Assembly (NCBI RefSeq): GCF_002796605.1
Contig: NZ_CP024923.1
Coordinates: 2,583,001-2,647,000, forward strand
From: Sphingomonas psychrotolerans
GTDB taxonomy: Bacteria; Pseudomonadota; Alphaproteobacteria; Sphingomonadales; Sphingomonadaceae
Length of the DNA stretch: 64,000 nucleotides
Direction of reading: 5' to 3'
Shown: one piece after another, positions 1-8,300 of the stretch
Layout: every line of letters begins with the position of its first letter
Numbering within the stretch: the stretch's first letter is position 1
The notes under the pieces: generated by a model
What the model saw: only the letters and a program-made list of their open reading frames with translations
What the model was told of the DNA's origin: nothing
The model's database searches: none
Translations under genes and position numbers: made by a program

Positions 1-85
1 GCGGTGAATGTTCGCCGCCCAAATCATGGCGACGATCGGGAACCCAAGAGACTCGTCCTCAGCGCGCCACCGGTAAAGGGCTGTG

Positions 86-823
86 TCAGCGCCGGGTGAT
101 GCCGGCGCCGCCGTCGATTCGGTAATCGACACCGGTGATCCACGAGGCTTCGTCCGAACAAAGGAACAGGGCCAGCGCGGCAACGTCGTCGGGCGTGCCG
201 AGCCTGCCGAGCGGGTGCCGCGCGATATTGACGTTGCGCGCCGCCTGCGGGTCGGGCCGGGACAGAAATCCCTCGCGAAGCAGCGGCGTGTCTATCGACG
301 CCGGCCGAATGGCATTCACGCGCACCTGATCGGGGGCAAGTTCGAGCGCCAACGTTCTGGTGAAGCTGTCGAGCGCGGCCTTGGAGGCGGCATATGCCGC
401 CAGACCGGGCGTGGCGAAGGTGGAATTGATCGACGAAATGAAGAGGAACGCTCCCCGCCTTTGCCCCTGCATGCCCGGCGCAAAGGCCTTCGCCAGACGG
501 AACGCCCCGCCGACGTTCACATCCATCATTCGGCCGAGAAAATCACTGTCGGTCTCCAATGTTGCGCCCCCACTGCCCAAAGCGGCCGCGTGGACGACGA
601 TTGTCGGCTGCAGCCCGGACGAAGCGATCGCGGCGGCGGTCGACCGGACGGCGGCGTCGTCGCCCAGATCGCATATCAGGTTGAGATCGCCGTCCACGGG
701 CTCGGCCACATCCAGCGCCGCCACGCGGCACCCTTCCTGTGCGAAACGCCTGACGATGGCGCCGCCGATCCCGCCCGCGGCTCCCGTGACCACTGCATTA
801 TGCCCCTGCAACCTGGGTCTCAT
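86..823 (-). CDS. SDR-family NAD(P)-dependent sugar dehydrogenase
   Basis: This 245-residue protein is a classical short-chain dehydrogenase/reductase. The cofactor motif TGAAGGIG lies near residues 13-20, and the Ser-Tyr-Lys catalytic set is visible as FISSINS followed by YAASK. The C-terminal IDGGAG is typical of the family. The gene follows the kinase gene with a 4-base overlap and belongs to an operon with a 2-keto-3-deoxygalactonokinase and an MFS transporter. From that context I infer oxidation of a sugar such as D-galactose, the first step of the De Ley-Doudoroff route. The substrate cannot be read from sequence, and a dehydrogenase for a related aldose or deoxy sugar is equally possible. 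Bases 1-85 beyond the stop show no recognisable gene. Confidence 0.85.
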   Translation of the reverse strand: MRPRLQGHNAVVTGAAGGIGGAIVRRFAQEGCRVAALDVAEPVDGDLNLICDLGDDAAVRSTAAAIASSGLQPTIVVHAAALGSGGATLETDSDFLGRMMDVNVGGAFRLAKAFAPGMQGQRRGAFLFISSINSTFATPGLAAYAASKAALDSFTRTLALELAPDQVRVNAIRPASIDTPLLREGFLSRPDPQAARNVNIARHPLGRLGTPDDVAALALFLCSDEASWITGVDYRIDGGAGITRR

Positions 824-1740
824 GCCAATTCCTCCTGCACCGCGGCCTGGCGGATCTTGGCGAACCCGATCGCGGACAGCCGATTGTCATCGACCAGTTC
901 GACGCGCATTCCCATGTGATCGAGCGCCGCACGGAAAAGAGGGGCAACGTCATCGGCACCGGTGACGAAGCATCGAGGCTCGACCCCTTCCCCCCTCGGC
1001 AGGCCGTCGCGCACGTCCGATCCGATCAGGACGCCCCATAGATAAGATGCGGCCTCCTCCTCGCTGAACCGCCGCGACAGGACGGCAGTCCGGGCAGAGA
1101 ATAATAGCCTTGCGAGCGCGCCGCCCTCGATCGAACGGGACAGGCCGGCCCTGAAGGCTTCGCCATCCTGCGCCGACGTCGCCATCAGCGGCGCCAGGAT
1201 GCTGCGTTCGGCCAGCACGCGGTACAGCTCGACGGTCATCGCAGTGTGAAACCGTTCGACACGAGACGCGCTAAGTTCGATCCATTTCCCGTGCATACCT
1301 GGGACGGACAGCAACAGGGCATTTTCGGACCGACCGGTCCCGATCAGTCCGGCGACCGAAACCTCTTCGCCGCGCAGGAAGTCCGGATCTCCGAAGCGGG
1401 AGACGCACGACAGGCCAGGCAGTATCGCCAGAGACAAGCCGTCAATCGGCAGGTGCCGGCCATGCGCGGCGATCATCGCCGGCGTCGCCGGACACGGCAG
1501 TTGCGGGACCGGCTCGAGGCCCATGGGAGATCCGATCATCCCCGCCAGCCACATAATACCCGAAGCTTCCGGCCACCGCGCGCGCACCCTGTGCAGCCGT
1601 CCGATCTGAGCGGAACGATCGAGTTCGGCGAGCCGCACATCCTCGACGGTGCTGTCGACGATTTCGCCGCTCGCCGTCAGGAGGCGGGAGCGCACACGAG
1701 CGGTTCCCCACTCAACCGCGATGAACGTCGCGTTGTTCAC
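820..1740 (-). CDS. dgoK: 2-dehydro-3-deoxygalactonokinase
   Basis: The 306-residue protein starts with VNNATFIAVEWGTARVRS, the ATP-binding start of DgoK-type sugar kinases, and its length fits the family. DgoK phosphorylates 2-keto-3-deoxy-D-galactonate to the 6-phosphate, which an aldolase then splits. I chose the GTG at 1740 because it overlaps the stop of the upstream transporter gene by four bases (GTGA) and gives the expected N-terminus. The frame stays open further upstream, but that sequence reads antisense to the transporter's own protein. No KDPGal aldolase or galactonate dehydratase gene is visible in the window, so these may lie left of base 1. Confidence 0.85.
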   Translation of the reverse strand: MNNATFIAVEWGTARVRSRLLTASGEIVDSTVEDVRLAELDRSAQIGRLHRVRARWPEASGIMWLAGMIGSPMGLEPVPQLPCPATPAMIAAHGRHLPIDGLSLAILPGLSCVSRFGDPDFLRGEEVSVAGLIGTGRSENALLLSVPGMHGKWIELSASRVERFHTAMTVELYRVLAERSILAPLMATSAQDGEAFRAGLSRSIEGGALARLLFSARTAVLSRRFSEEEAASYLWGVLIGSDVRDGLPRGEGVEPRCFVTGADDVAPLFRAALDHMGMRVELVDDNRLSAIGFAKIRQAAVQEELA

Positions 1741-3017
1741 GCTGCGCTCTCCCGATCCGCCATCGATCGCCCAGTCGTCGCGCAATAGGCCGCGATCACG
1801 CCGAGGGGGTAAGCAATGGCGATGGCGAGGAACATCGGACGATATGTCAGCACCGCCACCAGCTGGCCGACCAGATAGGTAGAGCCGATCGTGACAATGC
1901 CGGTCACGATACCCCCGATGCCCATCACCTTGCCGATGTGACGGCTTGGGTAAAGATCGACCGGCAGCGCAGTCTGGTTCGTCACCCACGCCGTATGGCA
2001 GAATGCGACGATCGCGCCCAGCGCCAGGCTCATTGTGACGCTCGGCTGGAGCGCGTTCAGCGCACCGACCGGGGCGACCAGCGCAACCAGGCCCATTACG
2101 GCCACCCGCGCCCGCGCCGGGCGCACGCCCCGGCTGACGACAAGCCCGGACAGCATGCCGCCGCCCACCGCTCCAAAGCCGGCGGCAGCGTATACTACCC
2201 ACGTCGTGCGGCCCATCTCCGCCATGGTCAGGCCGCGTTCCTGAACCAGATATTTGGGAAACCAGAACAGGTAGAAGAACCACACCGGATTGGTGAGCGA
2301 GTTCGCGATCGCGTAGAACCACACGCCGCGGGTTCGCATCACGCTGGCCCAGCCCTTCCATCCCGAATCATCGATAGGCTCAGCGGGTCGCGCCTCGACG
2401 TGAGAGCCGGCCGCGTCTTCGCAATATATCGGCAAGGGTCGCGCCGGCCGATACAGCGCGAGCCAGGCACCCAGCCAGATCAGTCCCAACGCCCCGGTGA
2501 TCACGAACGTCAGCCTCCAACCGAAGGCGACGAAGAGAATTGCCATCAAGGCGGGTGCGACCGCAGCCCCGAAATGGGCAGCGGAGGAGTAGATGCCGAT
2601 CGCCAGGGCGCGCTCGCGCTTCGGGAACCATTCACGCACCAGCTTGGGCGATGCAACCCAATTGCCAGCCTCGCCCAACCCCAGCGCGAAGCGCGTGGCG
2701 CCAAGCTGCCAGATATTCTGGGCGAGCCCGGTAAGCGCGCTGGCGAGCGACCACCAGCCGACGAAGACGATCATACCCCAGCGCGCGCCGATACGATCCA
2801 CGATGAGGGCAGAGATCAGCCCGCCTATCATATAGGCGACGAGGAACGCATTGACGACCATCGCATAGCCGCGGTCATCGATGCTCAGTTCGCCCTGCAC
2901 CGCTCCGGCCATCAGCGCGAGCGTCTGGCGGTCGAGATAGTTGAGCACGGCGGCGAACGCGAGCATCGCGACCACCAGCCAGCGGAACCGCGCAATCTTC
3001 GCCCCTTCGGCCACCAT
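1737..3017 (-). CDS. MFS transporter, hexuronate/galactonate (ACS) type
   Basis: This protein of about 426 residues has twelve hydrophobic segments and the MFS signature near the N-terminus (NYLDRQTLA), which is typical of the anion:cation symporter group that carries galactonate, glucarate and hexuronates. ATG 3017 is preferred over the upstream start at 3167 because GGGGAGAG stands just before it and the extra N-terminal residues look non-coding. The gene heads the operon with the kinase and SDR genes and is divergent from the lactonase gene. The likely role is uptake of an acidic sugar across the inner membrane. Confidence 0.85.
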   Translation of the reverse strand: MVAEGAKIARFRWLVVAMLAFAAVLNYLDRQTLALMAGAVQGELSIDDRGYAMVVNAFLVAYMIGGLISALIVDRIGARWGMIVFVGWWSLASALTGLAQNIWQLGATRFALGLGEAGNWVASPKLVREWFPKRERALAIGIYSSAAHFGAAVAPALMAILFVAFGWRLTFVITGALGLIWLGAWLALYRPARPLPIYCEDAAGSHVEARPAEPIDDSGWKGWASVMRTRGVWFYAIANSLTNPVWFFYLFWFPKYLVQERGLTMAEMGRTTWVVYAAAGFGAVGGGMLSGLVVSRGVRPARARVAVMGLVALVAPVGALNALQPSVTMSLALGAIVAFCHTAWVTNQTALPVDLYPSRHIGKVMGIGGIVTGIVTIGSTYLVGQLVAVLTYRPMFLAIAIAYPLGVIAAYCATTGRSMADRESAA

Positions 3018-3103
3018 CTTCGACTCTCCCCTGCCCGGCTCTGTCCTGTCGTCCGCCCGATGCAGCACTTTCGCTAGCTGCTTGTATCGTTTATAGCAAC
3101 ACT

Positions 3104-4042
3104 GTGGTGAACGATGCGCAGCCCTTGCGAGGAGCGAGACCCCTGTCCGAAAACTGGTCGCTGCCATTGCGCGCGTCTTGGGCGGTGGGCGCCGGGCTTG
3201 CCGAATGTCCGCACTGGATGCCGGACGTTGAGGCGCTGCTGTGGGTCGACATCGCCGCGCCCTCCGTCAACATCCTCGACATTGCCACGGGCGTTTCGAC
3301 GGCAACCATTCTGCCGGCGAAGGTGGGGGCGGCCGTGTCGGGCCCGGCTGGTACGATCTTGCTGGCGCTCGAAAGCGGGCTCTGGCTGCAAGACGGCCGA
3401 TCGCTACGTCGATGCGCCGCATCGGACATGACGGGAACGCATTTCAACGACGGCAAATGCGATGCCGCCGGGCGCTTCTGGGTAGGATCTCGCGCAAACG
3501 ACGGGACGGCTGGGCAGGGGAACTTGTACCGTCTGGACCGGAGCGGCGTCGTGCAGAAAATGGCCGGCGGTTTCGACGTCTGCAACGGCATGGGCTGGAG
3601 CCCTGAGGGCAAGGCCTTCTATCTCGTCGATACGGTGCCGCGCCTTCTCTATCGCTACGACTTCGACCCGCTGACGGGCAGCATCGCGAATCGGCGCGTA
3701 CTCCATGACTTCGCTGAAGTGCCCGGCAAGCCGGACGGGCTGGCAGTCGATGTCGAGGGAAATATCTGGTGCGCGATGTGGGATGGTAGCGGCATCCAGG
3801 TCCTTTCGCCTGCGGGTGAGAAGGTCGGATGGGTAGATACGCCGTGTCCACGTCCGACCAGCTGTGCCTTCGGCGGCAACCACCAACGGACGCTGTTTGT
3901 GACTTCGGCGACCTATGGTCTGGATCCAGCCGATACTGAACATTTCGGCAAGTCCGGCAGCATTCTCGCATTCGATGCGCCGGTAGCAGGCGTGCCAGTC
4001 GCGGGCTACGCTGCTGGTGGCATGTGGCGATTTTCGGAATAG
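3104..4042 (+). CDS. SMP-30/gluconolactonase-family lactonase
   Basis: The 312-residue protein is a six-bladed beta-propeller of the SMP-30/gluconolactonase/LRE family. Family features visible are a Glu in GLAECPHW near the N-terminus, NDGKCDAAGRFWVGS in the middle, NGMGWSPEGK, and KPDGLAVDVEGN. These carry the metal-binding Glu, Asn and Asp positions. The enzyme would hydrolyse a sugar lactone made by the neighbouring dehydrogenase. It is divergent from the transporter gene with an 86-base gap. The start is uncertain: GTG 3104 and GTG 3107 are adjacent and neither has a clear ribosome binding site, so a leaderless message is possible. Confidence 0.85.
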   Translation: MVNDAQPLRGARPLSENWSLPLRASWAVGAGLAECPHWMPDVEALLWVDIAAPSVNILDIATGVSTATILPAKVGAAVSGPAGTILLALESGLWLQDGRSLRRCAASDMTGTHFNDGKCDAAGRFWVGSRANDGTAGQGNLYRLDRSGVVQKMAGGFDVCNGMGWSPEGKAFYLVDTVPRLLYRYDFDPLTGSIANRRVLHDFAEVPGKPDGLAVDVEGNIWCAMWDGSGIQVLSPAGEKVGWVDTPCPRPTSCAFGGNHQRTLFVTSATYGLDPADTEHFGKSGSILAFDAPVAGVPVAGYAAGGMWRFSE

Positions 4043-4185
4043 CCAGTCAAAAGGCGCGGATGCCCGTTGTGGAAGTCTCGCACGAATTGCCTGAGTGCAG
4101 CATGTCCGATGCCGATATCAACCTCCGCCGCCTGCTTGCAGGCGGCGCAACGCTCGGGACGGGCAATGACGACAGGTTGCCGCGA

Positions 4186-4625
4186 GTGTCGCCTCGGCGA
4201 CGGCCCAGACAGGCTCCTGCGCGGGCCATTACGCCCAGCCACTGCCGTTCGATCTGGCGTCGGTCCCGGGACTTTCCGAAAAGCTGCTCGTGAGCCATCA
4301 TGACAACAATCATGTCGGGGCAGTGAAGCGGCTAGGCGCTACCACCACCCAGTTCGCCAGCCTCGCCCCGTGACTGCGCCGGGGTTCACGATCAACGGGG
4401 CTCAAGCGCGAGGAACTGATCGCCTGGAACTCGATGATCCTGCATGAGCTCCATTTCGCCCGCTTCCGGCAAGGGAGCGCGGCACGCGGCCGGTCTGGCG
4501 AGCGGGATTTCGGTAGCTTCGACCGCTGGGTCGCCGAAAGTCACCTTTCGGGAGCGGCGGCGACCGGCCTGAACGGCAACATTTGGGCGCGTTGCGGAAT
4601 GTCCGCATTTCGCGGCCCCACCCTC
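4186..4625 (+). pseudogene. Decayed Fe/Mn superoxide dismutase
   Basis: Reading across frames recovers a recognisable iron/manganese superoxide dismutase. Segments include HYAQPLPFDLASVPGLSEKL, then SHHDNNHVGAVKRL, which has the His of the metal site in SHHDNN. After a stop at about 4371 and an extra G in the G-run near 4398, NGLKREELIAWNSMILHELH follows, and then DFGSFDRW. The usual metal-binding C-terminal DxWEHAY region is not found. A short alanine-rich stretch before HYAQ looks like the end of a signal peptide, so the ancestor was probably exported. At least one stop and one frameshift make it inactive. Confidence 0.7.
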
Positions 4626-4864
4626 TCCGCCACTTCCTCCTCTTACTGATCTGATAAATAAAGATAATTATCAGAAGGTGACTTCGGTCCCACTTACGGT
4701 CCCATATACCTTCGGGGATCTGATGGAGCGTCTTCGGACCTCCGTAGACGCGATCTCGACCACCGGAGGGCTAAAGCGCCGCCCAGCCTCGCAATTGATC
4801 CGTCACATGCCCCTTTGCCGAGGTTGCATGCTGCCTGGATTTTCCAACCAGTCTCGAATGCGCG

Positions 4865-4888
4865 CGCGCGGTGGATCCCCACCGCGCG
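4865..4888 (-). terminator. Strong hairpin downstream of the globin gene
   Basis: A perfect 10-bp inverted repeat, CGCGCGGTGG and CCACCGCGCG, has a four-base loop and lies 11 bases beyond the globin stop codon on the minus strand. There is no T-run after it, so it may act as an RNA-stabilising or Rho-assisted end rather than a classical intrinsic terminator. Confidence 0.5.
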
Positions 4889-4899
4889 GGCGACTGACG

Positions 4900-5322
4900 C
4901 TAATGTATGCCGGAAGTCTCTCGGGTCGCGGCGATCATCGCCCGAGACAAGGCCGCATAGGTTGTGACCCAGGCTCGCCTCACGGGTGGTGTGAAGGCAT
5001 CGCCCAATCCTTGCTCCAGCGTCCAGATGAGGGCGTCGCCTACAGCCGGATAATGCTCCGCGACGACCCCGTAATCTATATGTCGGCGAGCGAGATCTTC
5101 GATCGCCGGCATAAGAGCGTCGAGTCTGTGCAGGCCGTTCACTACCATGGCCAGCATCTGCACGAGCTTTCTGGCCTGTGGCTCGATATTATCTGCGAAC
5201 AAGGGACGAAGCTCGGGGCGAACATCGAACAGCCGCGCGTAAAACATCGGCCCGACTTCGTCAGCAATCGAAGCGACCACCTTGAAGCTCTTCTGGACCA
5301 GCACGATCGTCTCGGGGTTCAT
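4900..5322 (-). CDS. Single-domain bacterial globin
   Basis: The 140-residue protein matches the length of single-domain bacterial haemoglobins and the globin domain of flavohaemoglobins. It opens MNPETIVLVQKSFKVV and contains FYARLFDVRPELRPLF (CD region with the conserved Phe) and a proximal-His candidate in RRHIDYGVVAEHY. There is no reductase domain. Such globins bind oxygen or nitric oxide and act in micro-oxic growth or NO detoxification. The start lies 6 bases after the autotransporter stop, so the two genes are probably one transcript, which is an unusual pairing. Confidence 0.88.
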   Translation of the reverse strand: MNPETIVLVQKSFKVVASIADEVGPMFYARLFDVRPELRPLFADNIEPQARKLVQMLAMVVNGLHRLDALMPAIEDLARRHIDYGVVAEHYPAVGDALIWTLEQGLGDAFTPPVRRAWVTTYAALSRAMIAATRETSGIH

Positions 5323-5328
5323 ACCGCC

Positions 5329-8300
5329 TCAGAACTTCACGGCGAGCGTGGCGCGCAGGGAGTTGCTGGAGGAACCCGATCCGAACTGCCCCCCATAAGA
5401 GAGGCCCAAATTGGTTTTGTCGCTGAGCTCCACATCGGCACCGAGATCGATTACCGCCCCCTCCCTGACGATCGGCGCACCGCCGATGTCAAAGGAAGAA
5501 CCGCCCATGAAGGCCATTGTCGCCTCGGGCGCGACGTCCCCGAAAGCGTGCCGCCATCCGATCGCACCGCGCGCCTTGACCAGGGCGCCACCGCCCAGCT
5601 CGAATTGCGATACGCCCCGCAAGCCGGCGGTCGAGAAGGTGACATTCGCCTGCCCTCCCTTGCCGGAAAGCGCCGCCGCGCCGCCCTTTTCAGCAAAGCC
5701 GCCCGCCCCGTGGTCGACATAGGCAAGGTTGGCGAAAGGCTCGAGAGAGGCCTTGCCCATAGGAAGGGCATAGGCGATCTCGCCAAACGCTTGGGTGGTC
5801 CGCGCCTGATACTCGCCACGCAGCGCATCCGAGATGCCGGCGAAGGCGACGGCCCGCGTCGTCGTTACGTCGTGCAGCGTGTAGGCGAGGCCCGACCGAA
5901 GGCCGAGCTTGCCCAGTTGCGCGCCGCCATAGACACCGACATGGTAATTGTCGCTCTTGCCCGAGGATGCGCGAGCCGCATCCTGGACCGTCGAATGGCT
6001 GTAGCCACCGACAAAACCGATCCGCCAGTCGCTGCCGACCATGCCGTCGACGCCCATCAGGAAGCCGCTATCGTCGTGCTTGATGGATGCGGCGTTGCCG
6101 TCACCCCCCAAGCGGCCCCTCGATCCGAAGCCACGGCCCCAGACCGAGACGCGGCCATCGGCCGTCGCCGGCAGCGAGTCGATCGAGCCGCGCAGGCGGT
6201 CGAGCATCGATTCCCGCACGATCCTGCCGTCCTCGACCATCCCGCTCGCCATCGAGGCATGGATTTCGCCCGAAAGCTGATTGAACGCGCCCTGTGCGGC
6301 AGCATCGGTCGGCAGGTTCGCGACCGCGCCGACCAGGACCGAGGTCAGCGGCAGGCTGTCCAGCCCCTGGCCCGTCGCCGTCTCGTTCGGCGTTGCGCCG
6401 GCGGACCCGAAGGTCTTGGTCTTGGCGACATCGAGATACACGCTGCTGGCATCTGCGCCGGCGACCAGGCCGATGAAGTTGGTCAGCTGGAGATTGTCGA
6501 ACGTGTAGCTGCCGGTCACGCCGCCAGCCGCCTTCAGCACGGTATAGTGGGTGCCGAGGACGTAGGGTGCGGCATCGGTCTTGACGACGCTCAGACGCGC
6601 ACCGTTCGCAATGCTCGTGGCACCTGCCACGTTGATCAGATCGCTGAGGCCGGTGGAGGTGAGCTCGACCTGATAGGTCGAGCCGCTGGCGAAGCTGGCA
6701 TTGCCGGCGACGTTCAGCGTGCCGATCGAGTTGCCCGGCGCAATGATCGATCCGGACTGCGCCGTGAGGCTGCCGATGACGCCGTTTCCACCGAGCGTGG
6801 CGCCGTTGCTGACGGTCACCTGGCCACCTGCCAGCGAACCGTTCACCGCCAGGCGGCCGCCCTTGACGTTGACCGCGCCAACGAACCCGTTCGAGCTGCC
6901 CGTCAGGTTGGTGTTGCCGGCGAGCTGGTTGATCGTGCCGGCGCCCGCCATGTTCGTCGCGAACAGGTAGTTGGTAGCATTGTGGTTGAAGTTGACTACG
7001 CCGCTGCCGTTGCCGAACTGCAGATTTGCGGCGTTCAGGGCGCCAGCCCCGGCTGCAGGCGAACCCGCTGCGGCGCCGATGTTGAGAACGCCGGTCGAGC
7101 CCGCATTGCCGGCCACGACGAACGCCTCACCCGCCGACACCGCACCGTCATTGGCGATCGTCAATGTGCCCGAGCCGTCGGCGCCGACATTCAAATTGCC
7201 GGTGTTGGTCCAGGTCGAGCCCACGCCATCCACCGTTGCGGTGCCGATCGATCCCGCACCGAAACCCAGATTGCCGATCACCCCGCTGACCGCGCCGCCG
7301 TTGACGATGTTCAGCGTGCCGACGCCGCTGCCGCCGACAAAAACATTGCCGCTGTTGGTCCAGGTCGAGCCGACACCATCGACTGTCACCGAGCCGCTCG
7401 CGCCTGGGTCATGGCCCAGAACGCCATCGATGTTGCTGGCAGCACCGCCATTCGCGATCGTCAGCGTGCCGGTCCCGCGCGCACCCACGATGAGATCGTC
7501 GGTGTTGGTCCAGATCGAACCCGCGCCGTTAACGGCCGCCGTCCCGATTGCACCGACGTTTACACCCAAACTACCGAAGTCGCTGCGGACCTTGCCGCCA
7601 TTCCCGATCGTCAGCACACCCGTGCCGCTTCCACCGATGCCGATCTCCCCGCTGTTGATCCAGCTCGAGCCGGCGCCGCTGACGGTCACCGTGCCCTGCG
7701 CGCCCGCGGCGGCGCCCAGATTGCCAGAAGCGCTGGTGACCGAACCGCCATTGGCGATGTTCAGCGTGCCGGAACCCGCCGAGCCAATGGTCAGGTCGTT
7801 GGTGGTCGCCCAGATCGAACCCGCACCATCGACCGTCGCTGTCCCACTGGAGCCGGCGAGGTAGCCAACGAACGCCTGGTTATCGCTCACCGTAGCGCCA
7901 TTGCCCACGGTCAGGGTTCCCGCGCCACCCGCGCCGATGACCAGCGGCCCGGTGCTGGTCAGTGACGAACCCACGCCATCCACAGCCACCGCGCCGGTCG
8001 AACCCGCGTCGAGCGCCGCATAGAAGCTGCCGGCATTCAGCGCGCCGCCGCTCATGATGCCGAGGCCGCCGCCGTTGACGGTGATCATGCCCGTGAACGC
8101 GCCCGAATTGCCGGTCAGGTTGGTCGTGCCCGTACCGCTCTGCCTGATCGTGCCGGCGCCGGAGATCGCACCCGCGAAGGTCGTCAGGTCGGAACGGTTG
8201 AAGATCAGCGTGCCGTTATCGACGATGTCGCCCGTGACCGAGCCGCTCGTCCCGCCATTGCCCAGTTGCAGCGTGCCCCCGGTGATCGTCGTGCCGCCGG

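Noticed and set aside
4678..7965. Plus-strand open frame of 1095 codons
   Set aside because: It runs antisense to the globin and autotransporter genes; its Arg/Asp/Ala-rich content is what the complement of repeated GC-rich passenger codons gives.
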